This document shows positions 41,153 to 49,860 of a stretch of 64,000 nucleotides of DNA, piece after piece. A program made the translations under genes and the position numbers. Each line of letters starts with the position of its first letter. The stretch's first letter is position 1. Under the pieces are notes generated by a model. It was not told the origin of the DNA and searched no databases. It saw only the letters and a program-made list of their open reading frames with translations. This DNA is from Lentzea nigeriaca (GTDB lineage: Bacteria; Actinomycetota; Actinomycetes; Mycobacteriales; Pseudonocardiaceae), in assembly GCF_016907955.1 (NCBI RefSeq), contig NZ_JAFBCX010000004.1, positions 62,001 to 126,000 on the forward strand. Reading direction: 5' to 3'.

Positions 41153-41842
41153 TTAGCCTGACTCGTCGCTCACGGAGTGTGCGGCACCGACCGGCTTCGA
41201 CTCGGCCGACCCGCGCTGCCGCAGGTAGACGCTGAGGATCGCCATCGACGCGATCGCGAGGAACTCCGACTGCCAGTTCTGCAGCGACCGGTTCCAGAAG
41301 TCGGAGCTGAAGAAGTAGTCGAACAGCCCCATCTTCTCGGCGAGCGGGTCGGAGTTGTTGGCGTACCAGCCCGCGACCCACTGCATCGACCACGAGAACA
41401 GGAACAGCACCAGCATCACGAGGCCGAGCGACCTCGAGAACACCGCGGTGCGCCAGCCTCCCGCGCGGGCCCACTTCGGTGACGACTCACTCACGTACTG
41501 GCCGACCTGCTGCTCCTTGTCGCTCTCGTTGCCGACCTTGCCCGCCGGTTTGGACTCGGGCGAGCCCTTCTGGATCAGCCAGACGGTGGCGGTGACGTAC
41601 AGGAAGAACTGCAGGTACTCCGACTGCCAGTTCTCCGTGACGTCGACGAGGAAGTCGGAGGAGAACAGGTAGGAGCCCAGGGTCAGTGTCGGTTCACCCA
41701 GCGCAGCCTGACGCTCGTTGTAGTCGGCGTGGCCCGTGAACAGCTGGCCGACCAGCGCCGCGAGGAACAAACCGGCGAAAACGAGCGTCAGGCTGTGCTC
41801 GCGCAGGAATCTCCTCATAGGAGCGGATGCCCTGCGCCACAT
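41153..41842 (-). CDS. DUF6766-like membrane protein
   Basis: A 229-residue protein with three to four membrane spans (SLTLVFAGLFLAALVGQLFT, LQFFLYVTATVWLIQ, FSRSLGLVMLVLFLFSWSMQ, FLAIASMAILSVYLRQR). The motif NWQSEYLQFF and its later repeat NWQSEFLAIA show an internal duplication. A ribosome site (GAGG) overlaps the stop of the preceding F420 gene, and the start at 41842 fits; an alternative ATG is at 41818. It is the last gene of the leftward six-gene operon. Function is unknown; such proteins occur in stress clusters. Confidence 0.78.
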   Translation of the reverse strand: MWRRASAPMRRFLREHSLTLVFAGLFLAALVGQLFTGHADYNERQAALGEPTLTLGSYLFSSDFLVDVTENWQSEYLQFFLYVTATVWLIQKGSPESKPAGKVGNESDKEQQVGQYVSESSPKWARAGGWRTAVFSRSLGLVMLVLFLFSWSMQWVAGWYANNSDPLAEKMGLFDYFFSSDFWNRSLQNWQSEFLAIASMAILSVYLRQRGSAESKPVGAAHSVSDESG

Positions 41843-41845
41843 CGG

Positions 41846-42796
41846 TTAAACCTCGATCAACGGCACGACTTCCTTGGCCCAGAACTCGAAGAACTCCTGC
41901 TGCGACGGCCCGATCTGCTGCACGTACAGCTCGTCGAACCCGGCGTCGGCGAACTCCTTCACCTTCGCCGCGTACTTCTCCGGGTCCGGACCGCACGGGA
42001 TCGCCTGCTGGATCATCTCCGGCGTGACGAGTTCGGACGCCTGCTCGAAGTGCTTCGGAGTCGGCAGCACCTGGGCCAGTTCGCCTGGCAGGCCGTCGTT
42101 GGGCCACAGGCGGTGCGCGGTCCGCACACCGTCCTCTTCGGACTCGGCGTAGCAGACCTTCAACCCGCTCTGCGCCGGTCCGCGCCCGCCCTCGGAACGG
42201 TACTGCCGCACCAGGTCGCCGGATGGGCCGACGCAGATGTAGCCGTCACCGCACCGGGCGGCGAGCTTGACCGCCTTGGGGCCGAACGCGGACACGTAGA
42301 TCGGCACCGGGCGTTCCGGGACCGTGTACACGCGGGCGTTCTCGACCGTGTAGTGCTTGCCGTGGTGGGTGACCTCGTCACCCTGGTGCAGCGCGCGGAT
42401 GAGGCCGATCGCCTCCTCCAGCATCTCCAGCCGCACGTCCGCCGACGGCCAGTGCGTGCCGAGGACGTGCTCGTTCAGGGCCTCACCGCTGCCGACGCCC
42501 AGCACGAAACGGCCCTCGCACTGCACGGCGGCCGTGGCGGCGGCCTGAGCGATCACGGCCGGGTGGATGCGGACGGTCGGGCACGTCACGGCGGTCGTGA
42601 TCGGCAGCGAAACCGTCTCGGACAACGCGCCGATCGTGCCCCACACGAACGGCGACTGGCCCTGCTCGTCGTTCCACGGGTGGTAGTGGTCGGAGATCCA
42701 CAGCGCTTCGAAGCCGTGATCGTCGGCCATCTTCGCGTGCCGGACGAGCTCACGCGGGCCGTGTTCTTCGGAGGAAAGGAAATAGCCGAGCTTCAC
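41846..42796 (-). CDS. F420-dependent luciferase-like oxidoreductase
   Basis: A 316-residue LLM-class enzyme resembling the F420-dependent G6PDH-type family. MKLGYFLSSEEHGPRELVRH (start read from GTG), the barrel segments WISDHYHPW and LPITTAVTCPTVRIHPAVIA, and FVLGVGSGEALNEHVLGTHW are characteristic. It probably uses deazaflavin F420. It overlaps the upstream TPP enzyme by 4 bp (GTGA) and is followed by the DUF6766 gene, so it belongs to the same operon. Substrate unknown. Confidence 0.9.
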   Translation of the reverse strand: MKLGYFLSSEEHGPRELVRHAKMADDHGFEALWISDHYHPWNDEQGQSPFVWGTIGALSETVSLPITTAVTCPTVRIHPAVIAQAAATAAVQCEGRFVLGVGSGEALNEHVLGTHWPSADVRLEMLEEAIGLIRALHQGDEVTHHGKHYTVENARVYTVPERPVPIYVSAFGPKAVKLAARCGDGYICVGPSGDLVRQYRSEGGRGPAQSGLKVCYAESEEDGVRTAHRLWPNDGLPGELAQVLPTPKHFEQASELVTPEMIQQAIPCGPDPEKYAAKVKEFADAGFDELYVQQIGPSQQEFFEFWAKEVVPLIEV

Positions 42797-44550
42797 GGCA
42801 ACAACTCCTGGATCTTGGTCTGCAGGCCGCGGCGCAGCACCTCCCACGCGTCGGGGTCGCCGCGCAGCACCGCCTCTGTCATGTCCTTGATCTGGTCGAA
42901 CGTCGCATGCGGCGGGATCGGCGGCACGTTCGGGTCGCAGCGCACGTCGAGCACCGTCGTGCCCTCGTAGGCGAGCGCCGTGTCCCAGGCCGGGCCGAGC
43001 TGGTCCGGTGAGTCGACCTCGATGCCCTGCAAGCCGATCGATCGCGCGTAGGTCGCGTACGACACGTCCGGCAGCGTTTGCGACTCCTCGAACTTCGGCG
43101 CGCCGCCCATCGCGCGCAGCTCCCACGTGACCTGGTTGAGGTCGTTGTTGTGGAACACGCACACGACGCACCTGATGCCGTAACGCTTGAGCGTCAACAG
43201 TTCCGCCATGCCGTTCATCTGCATCGCGCCGTCGCCGACCAACGCGATCAACGGGCGGGACGGCTGGGCGAACGCGGCGCCCAACGCGTACGGCACAGCG
43301 CACCCCATCGTCGCCAGCGTGCCGGACAACGACGACCGCACGTTGCCGTGAATTCGCAGCAACCGCGCGTACCAGTTCGTCGCCGAACCCGAGTCCGCGG
43401 TGACGATCGCGTTGGCGGGCAGGCGTTTCGACAGCTCCGAGACGATCAGCATCGGGTTGACCGGGTCGGCTGGCACCTGCGCCTGCCGTTCCACGACCTC
43501 CCACCAGCGCTCGACGTTCGCCTCGATCGTGTGCCGCCACGAGCGGTCGGTCTTGCGCTCCAGCAACGGGATCAGCGACCGCAACGTTTCCCGCGCGTCA
43601 CCGACGAGGTTGACCTCGGTCGGGTAACGCATGCCGATCGCGCGCCCGTCGACGTCGATCTGCACGCCGCGGGCGGCACCGTACTTCGGCAGGAACTGCG
43701 AGTACGGGAAGTTCGAGCCGATGATCAGCAACCGGTCGCAGTCACGCATCAGCTCGTACGACGGCCGGGTGCCCAGCAACCCGATCGAGCCGGTCACGTA
43801 CGGCAGGTCGTCGGGCAGAACATCCTTGCCCAGCAACGCCTTCGCGACTCCGGCACCGAGCATGTCGGCGACCTCGCGCACCTCCGCGGCCGCGTCGCGA
43901 GCACCCTGGCCGATCAGGATCGCGACCTTCTCGCCCGTGTTCAGCACGTCGGCCGCGCGCCGCACCTCGTCGTTGGCGGGCACGACACAGGACGAGGAAC
44001 GCGACGGCGGGCTCGACGGGATGTACTTGAACTCGTGCTTGGGCGGCTCGTACTCCTGCTCCTGCACGTCGTTGGGGATGATCACGACAGCGGGCGCGCG
44101 GTCGGCCGCCGCCGTGCGCATCGCCCGGTCCAGCGCGTTCGGCAGCTGCTCCGGCACCGTCACGTCGACGAGGTACGAGGCCACGTCGCGGAACAGCGAG
44201 TGCAGGTCGACTTCCTGCTGGTAGCTGCCGCCCTGCGCGGTACGGGCGGTCTGGCCGACGATCGCGACGACCGGGACATGGTCGAGCTTCGCGTCGTACA
44301 AGCCGTTGAGCAGGTGGATCGCGCCGGGCCCCGACGTCGCCAGGCACACTCCGACGTTCTCGCTGAACTTCGCGTATCCGACCGCGGCGAACGCGGCCAT
44401 CTCCTCGTGACGGGTCTGGATGAACGTGGGATCGTTGTCCGCCTTGCCGAACGCCGCCACGATCCCGTTGATGCCGTCGCCGGGATACGCGAACACCTGC
44501 TTGACGCCCCAGTCGCGGAGGCGTTGCACGATGAAATCGCCGACGGTCAT
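42793..44550 (-). CDS. TPP-dependent pyruvate oxidase/acetolactate synthase-like enzyme
   Basis: A 585-residue ThDP enzyme with all three domains. The N-terminal Pyr domain has the catalytic Glu in IQTRHEEMAAFAAVGYAKF; the middle domain binds cofactor or FAD (LLIIGSNFPY); the C-terminal PP domain has the ThDP motif GDGAMQMNGMAELLTLKRYG and VFHNNDLN. It could be a pyruvate oxidase-like enzyme, an oxalyl-CoA or benzoylformate-type decarboxylase, or a sulfoacetaldehyde-type enzyme; I cannot decide. It starts inside the phosphoesterase stop (ATGA), and its stop overlaps the F420 gene. Confidence 0.9.
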   Translation of the reverse strand: MTVGDFIVQRLRDWGVKQVFAYPGDGINGIVAAFGKADNDPTFIQTRHEEMAAFAAVGYAKFSENVGVCLATSGPGAIHLLNGLYDAKLDHVPVVAIVGQTARTAQGGSYQQEVDLHSLFRDVASYLVDVTVPEQLPNALDRAMRTAAADRAPAVVIIPNDVQEQEYEPPKHEFKYIPSSPPSRSSSCVVPANDEVRRAADVLNTGEKVAILIGQGARDAAAEVREVADMLGAGVAKALLGKDVLPDDLPYVTGSIGLLGTRPSYELMRDCDRLLIIGSNFPYSQFLPKYGAARGVQIDVDGRAIGMRYPTEVNLVGDARETLRSLIPLLERKTDRSWRHTIEANVERWWEVVERQAQVPADPVNPMLIVSELSKRLPANAIVTADSGSATNWYARLLRIHGNVRSSLSGTLATMGCAVPYALGAAFAQPSRPLIALVGDGAMQMNGMAELLTLKRYGIRCVVCVFHNNDLNQVTWELRAMGGAPKFEESQTLPDVSYATYARSIGLQGIEVDSPDQLGPAWDTALAYEGTTVLDVRCDPNVPPIPPHATFDQIKDMTEAVLRGDPDAWEVLRRGLQTKIQELLP

Positions 44551-45269
44551 GCGTGAGCACCTTCCATCACGTAGACGGTGTACGCGGACCGGATGATCGG
44601 CTGCGCGACGTTGCGCACCCGCACCCCGCCCGGTGTCATGCCCTGCTCGGTACCGAAGTGCGCGTGGCCGTGGATGGCGAGATGCGTGCCGGTCGCGTCG
44701 ATCGCCTCGCCGAGCAGGTACGAGCCGAGGAACGGGTAGATCTCCGGCGGTTCTCCGCGCAACGTGTCGGGCACCGGCGCGTAGTGGGTCAGCGCCACCT
44801 TGATGTCCGTGTCCAGTTCGGACAGTGCGCCTTCCAGCGTTTCGGCGATGTCGCAGGTGTGCTGGATGAACGCCTTCATCTCGCGCTCGCCGAACGCGCT
44901 TCCGCACTTGCCGGCGAACCCGCCGCCGAAGCCCTTCACACCCGCGACGCCGAGCGTGCAGCCGTTGATCCGGGCTTCGAACGTCGTGCCCTCCAGCACA
45001 TGAATGCCCTTGTCCTGCAACGTCTTGGTGACTTCGAGCGGCTTGTCGTCCTGGTGGTCGTGGTTGCCGAGCACGGCGACCACGGGCACCGGCAGGTCCG
45101 CGAACTCGTCGGCGACCACCTGCGCCTCGGCGACGGTGCCGTGCCGGGTCAGGTCACCGGCCAGCAGCAGGACGTCCGCGTGCTCGCCGACCTTCTCGAG
45201 CGCGGGCCGGAGCCTGCCGCGCATGTCCTCACCGAGGTGGACGTCGCCGACAGCGGCGATCCGGATCAT
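44547..45269 (-). CDS. Metallophosphoesterase
   Basis: A 240-residue calcineurin-like phosphoesterase. All metal motifs are seen: GDVHLG, LLLAGDLTRHG, AVLGNHDHQ, and HGHAHFGTEQGM in the C-terminal half, with ALTHYAP in between. It may be a cyclic-nucleotide or nucleotide phosphatase. It overlaps the BON gene upstream (ATGA) and the TPP enzyme downstream, so the four central genes are tightly coupled. Confidence 0.92.
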   Translation of the reverse strand: MIRIAAVGDVHLGEDMRGRLRPALEKVGEHADVLLLAGDLTRHGTVAEAQVVADEFADLPVPVVAVLGNHDHQDDKPLEVTKTLQDKGIHVLEGTTFEARINGCTLGVAGVKGFGGGFAGKCGSAFGEREMKAFIQHTCDIAETLEGALSELDTDIKVALTHYAPVPDTLRGEPPEIYPFLGSYLLGEAIDATGTHLAIHGHAHFGTEQGMTPGGVRVRNVAQPIIRSAYTVYVMEGAHA

Positions 45270-45514
45270 CGCAGGTCCTCCTCACCGTCCGGTTCGCCCG
45301 CCGGTGTCACGCGCACGTCGTTGAAGATCTTGAGTTCGGGCGCCGCCTCGTGCAGCACCTCCTCGATGGCCTTCCGCCGCTCCGCACACGCCACGTCACC
45401 GGAGAGCATCACGTGATCGCCGCGCACGGTGATCCGCACGCCGAGCTCTGCCGTTCTGGGGTCCTCCGCCACCGCCCTACGCAGGTTTGCCGCGAGGTAC
45501 TGCTCGGATTCCAT
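45266..45514 (-). CDS. BON-domain protein
   Basis: An 82-residue protein from ATG 45514 with a GGGAGGGG ribosome site. A BON core is visible: LAANLRRAVAEDPRTAELGV, ITVRGDHVMLSGDVACAERR, EVLHEAAPELKIFNDVRVTP. BON domains bind phospholipid or other surfaces and are common in stress-related and osmoprotective proteins. No signal peptide. It overlaps the nucleotidyltransferase by 38 bp. Confidence 0.85.
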   Translation of the reverse strand: MESEQYLAANLRRAVAEDPRTAELGVRITVRGDHVMLSGDVACAERRKAIEEVLHEAAPELKIFNDVRVTPAGEPDGEEDLR

Positions 45515-46067
45515 TGCCCCTCCCGATGATCTCCAGGCGTTCGATGAGCACCAGGAACGCTTCGGCGTACGGCGAGTGCTTGGTCTCCTCGCGCACCTGG
45601 TCCCAGTCGATCTGCTCTCTGAGGGCGCGCGCGAACGGCAGCAGCTCGCTGAAGTCACAGCGGTGCCCGTCCAGCACGAGCAGCTTGCTGCTCAGCACGA
45701 ACGTCGCCGGCATCACCGGCAGCATCACCGAACCGACGGGCATCTCCTCGGCCATCGCCAGGATCTCGTCGGTGACGGGGCGTTCGTTGGGCCGGAACAG
45801 CAGGTCCACCAGCGAGTCGCCGTCGTAGACCTTGAGCAGCCAGTCCTCCGGGGGCTCAGCGGCTCGCATCCCGCGCTGCACGAGGACGCGGACCGCCTCG
45901 GTCGCGTCCTGCTCCCGCACCAGGAGATCCACGTCGTGCTCGCTCGCCGGGCCACCTCGCGCGTAACCCGCGCATCCACCCGTGAGGGCGAACGGTATCT
46001 GCGCGCTGCGCAAGGCGTTCGCGACTTTGGTCAGCGTCCGCAGCAGCTCGTCCTGCACGTCGCTCAT
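45477..46067 (-). CDS. Nucleotidyltransferase-fold protein
   Basis: A 196-residue protein and first gene of the leftward operon. An N-terminal NTase pattern TGGCAGYARGGPASEHDVDL (G-G-x13-hDh) with the metal-binding Asp pair at HDVDLLV, and a later catalytic strand (DSLVDLLFRP). It resembles MNT/AbiEii-type enzymes. No cognate toxin gene is adjacent, and the next gene is BON, so a tRNA- or protein-modifying toxin role is speculative. It is probably a solitary nucleotidyltransferase. Confidence 0.72.
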   Translation of the reverse strand: MSDVQDELLRTLTKVANALRSAQIPFALTGGCAGYARGGPASEHDVDLLVREQDATEAVRVLVQRGMRAAEPPEDWLLKVYDGDSLVDLLFRPNERPVTDEILAMAEEMPVGSVMLPVMPATFVLSSKLLVLDGHRCDFSELLPFARALREQIDWDQVREETKHSPYAEAFLVLIERLEIIGRGNGIRAVPRGKPA

Positions 46068-46218
46068 GCACTGCCGGTTACCCGGCTGGCCAGCGTGCGA
46101 ACCTCAGACCCGATCAGTCGCGAGGCGCGCGTAACTTGGACCGTTCGAAGTTGTCGGTCTCACTGCAACCGAAATGGGACGCGAGACGTCGAAAGGACAG
46201 CCAACCCAGGGAGCGCAG

Positions 46219-46443
46219 ATGGTCATTTTCGGCTGGCGGACGACGATCGAGCAGCTGCGGATGCTGTCGCTGGTGTGCGGCCACTGCCACCACCAGGCCG
46301 CGCACAACCTGTTCCGGCGGTACACGAAGCCCACCATCTTCTTCATCCCGTTGTTCACGATCAGCAGCCGCTACGGGCTGCAGTGCACGTTCTGCGGCGT
46401 GTCCTACGACATCAGCAAGATGCACGCGCTTCAGCTGGTCTGA
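46219..46443 (+). CDS. Zinc-ribbon small protein
   Basis: A 74-residue protein from ATG 46219 (ribosome site CAGGGAG). Two CxxC-type pairs (CGHCHH and CTFCGV) enclose a hydrophobic strand, the layout of a zinc-ribbon. The middle contains PTIFFIPLFTISSRYGL, which could be a hydrophobic hairpin or a membrane span. Family unknown; such proteins are frequent in actinomycetes. It is convergent with the DUF998 gene. Confidence 0.75.
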   Translation: MVIFGWRTTIEQLRMLSLVCGHCHHQAAHNLFRRYTKPTIFFIPLFTISSRYGLQCTFCGVSYDISKMHALQLV

Positions 46444-46504
46444 CGGCAGGCCTCACAACCGGGCGCGTCCTCGTCGGTGGTGACGCGCCCGCACTCGGGG
46501 CAGA

Positions 46505-47089
46505 TCAGTTCGAGAAGGCAGGCCGGTTCAGCCTCAGGGACACGATCGAGGTCCACAGCCAGCCGATCGTCGCCACGACGTAGAGCAGCACGGTTCCGGA
46601 CGGGTTGCCCAGGAACGCCATCGGCACCATCAGGAGCACGCCCGTCAGGCCGCTCATCACCGCCAGCCACCCCCCGAGCCTACGCGCGAACACGAAGCAC
46701 GCACCGATCCAGCCGATCATGGCGATACCGAACGCCACCGCGTGCAACGCGCCGTGCCACGACAACGACGACGGCGGTCCGTCCGGTGTGCCGACCGGGA
46801 AGCCCAGCGCGGGATCGGCCGTGAACACGCCGCCGAGGACCATCCCCACGCCCATCAGGCCGATGAGCCGCGCGCCCCACTTCGTGTGCTTCGCCATGCC
46901 CGTGGCGGCGACGACGAACAACGCGCCGCTCACGATGAAGTTCGCGATCTGGACCCAGCCGAGTGAGCCCAGGCTGAGCATGCTGAACGGGTGCCGCGAG
47001 AGGTCGAAGCCCTCGCGGGTGAGGGCCTGGGCGTAGCCGACGACGAGGTAGAGCGGACCGGCGACGACGCCGCACGCGATGCGGGACAT
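46505..47089 (-). CDS. DUF998 membrane protein
   Basis: A 194-residue protein with about six membrane spans, from ATG 47089 with a strong GGAGGAAG ribosome site. The family pattern is clear: ACGVVAGPLYLVVGYAQALT, DLSRHPFSMLSLGSLGWVQI, FVVAATGM, ALHAVAFGIAMIGWIGACF. It is divergent from the SRPBCC/hydrolase pair and probably shares its operator. Downstream, a frame overlapping its stop (CTGA) encodes two CxxC pairs (46431-46508) and may be a tiny zinc-ribbon tail or spurious. Confidence 0.85.
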   Translation of the reverse strand: MSRIACGVVAGPLYLVVGYAQALTREGFDLSRHPFSMLSLGSLGWVQIANFIVSGALFVVAATGMAKHTKWGARLIGLMGVGMVLGGVFTADPALGFPVGTPDGPPSSLSWHGALHAVAFGIAMIGWIGACFVFARRLGGWLAVMSGLTGVLLMVPMAFLGNPSGTVLLYVVATIGWLWTSIVSLRLNRPAFSN

Positions 47090-47142
47090 GACTTCCTCCG
47101 ATGGTTCGACTGGCGAGAACAGAACCACCGACAATTTTTTTT

Positions 47143-47168
47143 GTCAAGACTAGTCGTGCTGTCTTGAC
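47143..47168. promoter_or_regulatory. Divergent operator/promoter
   Basis: GTCAAGAC (47143-47150) and GTCTTGAC (47161-47168) form a perfect 8-bp inverted repeat with a 10-bp spacer, next to an 8-T run. It lies between the divergent DUF998 and SRPBCC genes and looks like a dimeric repressor site (ArsR/MarR type). Confidence 0.6.
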
Positions 47169-47224
47169 GGGAAGAGTTGTCGGAGACAGGATGGGACCAT
47201 CCACGAAGGCCAGGAGGAGAGCTG

Positions 47225-47908
47225 ATGGGTCACGAGTTCGAAGGCGTCGACGAGATCGAGGTGCCCGCGTCCGTCGAGGACGTCTGGCAGGCCATCGCGA
47301 CCGGGCCCGGCATCGACTCGTGGTTCATGGGTCGCAACGAGGTCGCGAACGGCCAGGTCAAGATGGCGTTCGGCGAGTACCGGCCGACGCACGAGATCAC
47401 CGCGTGGGAGCCGCCCCACCACTTCAAGCAGGACAGCGGCAAGGCACCCGACGGCCGGTTCATCGCCTACGAGTTCCTCGTCGAGGGCCGTGAACACAGC
47501 AGCACGGTGCTGCGGATGGTGACGAGCGGCTTCCTGCCCGGCGACGACTGGGCCGACGAGTTCGAGGCGATGAAGCTGGGTGGCGCGCTGTTCGTCAGCA
47601 CGCTGAGGGAGTACCTGCACCACTTCGCCGGCCGCACCGCCCGGCCGCTCACGGTGTTCGGGCCGATGATCAGCGACTGGGACGAGGCCTGGAAGAAGCT
47701 CGACGAGGCGGTCGCGGCCAAGCTGCCGGGCGCCGTCGAGTACCACCGCAACGCCCACACCCTCGGCCTGCGCACCGACAAGGCCATGTACCGCTTCATG
47801 CGCGGGTTCTTCGGCCCGATGATCGCCGCGCACCACGTCTTCGAAGGCGACGAGTCCGAGCAGGACTGGCAGAGCTTCCTCGACACCACCCTGGGAGAAC
47901 AGCGATGA
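47225..47908 (+). CDS. SRPBCC/AHSA1-like protein
   Basis: A 227-residue protein, ATG 47225 with an AGGAGGAGAG ribosome site. The START-like N-terminal half is IEVPASVEDVWQAIATGPGI, SWFMGRNEV and EITAWEPPHHFKQ. AHSA1 proteins of this kind are often paired with ArsR repressors; here the IR at 47143 supports such control. The C-terminal 70 residues (RNAHTLGLRTDKAMYRFMRG) are a less typical extension. The stop overlaps the hydrolase start (ATGA). Confidence 0.87.
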   Translation: MGHEFEGVDEIEVPASVEDVWQAIATGPGIDSWFMGRNEVANGQVKMAFGEYRPTHEITAWEPPHHFKQDSGKAPDGRFIAYEFLVEGREHSSTVLRMVTSGFLPGDDWADEFEAMKLGGALFVSTLREYLHHFAGRTARPLTVFGPMISDWDEAWKKLDEAVAAKLPGAVEYHRNAHTLGLRTDKAMYRFMRGFFGPMIAAHHVFEGDESEQDWQSFLDTTLGEQR

Positions 47909-48732
47909 CGCGCTTCACGACCTCCGCAGACGGCACCGAGATCGCTTATTCGATCACCGGTTCCGGACCCGCGCTGATCCTCGTGGACGGCGCGATGTGC
48001 CACCGGATGTTCGGCCCGTCCACCGAGCTGGCGTCCGTGCTGGACAAGAACTTCACCGTCTACACCTACGACCGGCGCGGCCGCGGCGAGACCGGTGACG
48101 GCGCGACGCCGTGGTCACTGGAGCGCGAGGTCGAGGACATCGGGGCACTGATCGAGGAAGCCGGCGGCTCCGCGTTCGTGTTCGGTGTGTCCTCCGGTGC
48201 GGTCCTGGCGATGGAGGCGGCGTCCCGGCTGCCGGGCATCACCCGGCTCGCCGTCTACGAGGCCCCCTACGTCGTGGACGACACGTTCAAGCCGCGGCCC
48301 GCCGACATCGTGCAGCAGATGAACGAGCTCCTCGCCCGCGACGACCGCTCCGGCATGCTCACGAAGTTCATGAAGATGGTCGGCGCGCCCGGCATCGGCA
48401 TCGCGATGATGAAGCTGATGCCGTGGTGGCGGAAGCTGAAGCCGGTCGCGCACACGCTGCCGTGGGACCTGACCATCCTCGGCGACGACGGCCGCGGCTC
48501 GAAGCTGCCGACCGACCGCTGGACCGTCAAGGTGCCGACCCTCGCGATGGACGGCGGCAAGAGCCCCGAGTACCTCCGCAACACCATGAAGAACGTCGCG
48601 GAGGTGCTCGGCCCGGACACGGAGTACCGGACGCTGCCGGGTCAGACGCACATGTACAAGTCGTCGGTCATGGCGCCGGTGCTGGTGGAGTTCTTCACGC
48701 GGGCCCAGCGCACAGCGGGTCCCATCGCGTAG
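47905..48732 (+). CDS. Alpha/beta hydrolase
   Basis: A 275-residue hydrolase. The nucleophile elbow is GVSSGAVL (Ser near 97), preceded by YDRRGRGETG, the usual oxyanion region. The Asp (LAMDGGKSPEY) and His (GQTHMYK) complete the triad. It is translationally coupled to the SRPBCC gene. Its 3' 91 bp overlap the convergent MFS gene. Confidence 0.9.
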   Translation: MTRFTTSADGTEIAYSITGSGPALILVDGAMCHRMFGPSTELASVLDKNFTVYTYDRRGRGETGDGATPWSLEREVEDIGALIEEAGGSAFVFGVSSGAVLAMEAASRLPGITRLAVYEAPYVVDDTFKPRPADIVQQMNELLARDDRSGMLTKFMKMVGAPGIGIAMMKLMPWWRKLKPVAHTLPWDLTILGDDGRGSKLPTDRWTVKVPTLAMDGGKSPEYLRNTMKNVAEVLGPDTEYRTLPGQTHMYKSSVMAPVLVEFFTRAQRTAGPIA

Positions 48733-49847
48733 CCGGCCCCGACGAACAGCCCGCCGACCAGCAGCCACCCGAGCGAGCCCCAGCCGAGCACGACGGTGGT
48801 GAGCAGCGCGGGGCCCACCATGCGCGCGACGGCCGTGCCCGTCGCGAAGAAGCCCTGGTACTGGCCCTGCCGGTCGGCGGGCGCGAGGGCGAAGCTGATC
48901 TCCCACGCGCCGGAGGCGAGCATCATCTCGCCGAGCACCTGCAACGCGGCGGCCGCGATCAGCAACGCCGCGCCCTGCCACGCGCCGAAGCTGAACGCCG
49001 TCACCGCGAACACCGCGCAGGACGCGAGCATGATCAGGCCGGCGTGCCGGACGAGCTTCGAGGCGTCGTCCAACCCGTTGGCGCGCTTGGCGATCCGCAC
49101 CTGGAACAGCACGACTGCGCCGGTATTGAGCACGAGCAGCGCGGCGGCGAGCCAGGTCGGCGCCTGCGTCCGCTGCACGATCCACAACGGAATGATCAGG
49201 CTCAGCAACGGCATGTAGAGCAGCATCACCGCGTTGATCAACGTGATGAGCGCGTACGGGCGGTCCTTCAGCACGTCGAACCTGCCCTTGGCGCGGGACA
49301 TCACGGTCTCCGGCAGCGTGCTCAGGATCGCCGCGGCGACGAGGAAGCTGAGCGCGTCGAGCACGAACACGGCCGTGTAGGCGGCCTCGGTGCCGAGGTG
49401 CAACGCGAACCCGCCCATCGCCGCGCCGATCGCGATGCCGGCGTTGGCCGTGGACTGGATCCGCGCACGGGCCCGCGTGCGTTCCTCCGGTGTCGTGAGG
49501 CCGGCGAGGAGGGCCTGCCTGGACGCCTGGAGTCCGCTCTGGAAGCTCGCGTAGAGGCACATGACCACCACGAACGCGGCGAAGCTCCTGGTGAGCAGCA
49601 GGGTCGAGATGCTCGCGGCGGTGGCCGCGGCGAGCACGACCGCGGTGGTGCGCGGGCCGAGCCGGTCGGCGACGTGGCCGAGTGCGACACCCGCGACGGC
49701 GCCGACACCCCACGCGAGGGTCAGCGCGAGCCCGACCCGTGCCGCGCTCAGGCCGACGATCTGGGTGAAGTACAGCGCCGAAACCACGAGAAAACCGCCG
49801 TCACCGATGGAGTTCGTCAGCTGTGCGTACGCGAGTCGCCTGGTCAT
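48642..49847 (-). CDS. MFS transporter
   Basis: A 401-residue protein with about twelve hydrophobic segments and the MFS motif A-like GHVADRLGPRTT between TM2 and TM3. TM segments include VGLALTLAWGVGAVAGVALG and AFVVVMCLYASFQSGLQ. Probably an exporter, since the leaderless start and lack of a substrate-binding partner suggest drug-efflux type. Its last 30 codons overlap the hydrolase gene; its C-terminus (GAMTDDLYMCV) may have been extended by this overlap. Confidence 0.9.
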   Translation of the reverse strand: MTRRLAYAQLTNSIGDGGFLVVSALYFTQIVGLSAARVGLALTLAWGVGAVAGVALGHVADRLGPRTTAVVLAAATAASISTLLLTRSFAAFVVVMCLYASFQSGLQASRQALLAGLTTPEERTRARARIQSTANAGIAIGAAMGGFALHLGTEAAYTAVFVLDALSFLVAAAILSTLPETVMSRAKGRFDVLKDRPYALITLINAVMLLYMPLLSLIIPLWIVQRTQAPTWLAAALLVLNTGAVVLFQVRIAKRANGLDDASKLVRHAGLIMLASCAVFAVTAFSFGAWQGAALLIAAAALQVLGEMMLASGAWEISFALAPADRQGQYQGFFATGTAVARMVGPALLTTVVLGWGSLGWLLVGGLFVGAGYAMGPAVRWARVKNSTSTGAMTDDLYMCV

Positions 49848-49854
49848 GTCCTAG

Positions 49855-49860
49855 ACCGTA
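49855..49860 (-). promoter_or_regulatory. -10 box of leaderless MFS gene
   Basis: On the minus strand TACGGT lies 7 nt (ctaggac) before the ATG at 49847. Confidence 0.55.

Noticed and set aside
45477..46067. A MNT-HEPN or AbiE-type toxin-antitoxin system based on the nucleotidyltransferase.
   Set aside because: No HEPN or antitoxin gene is adjacent. The neighbouring gene is a BON-domain protein in an otherwise metabolic operon.
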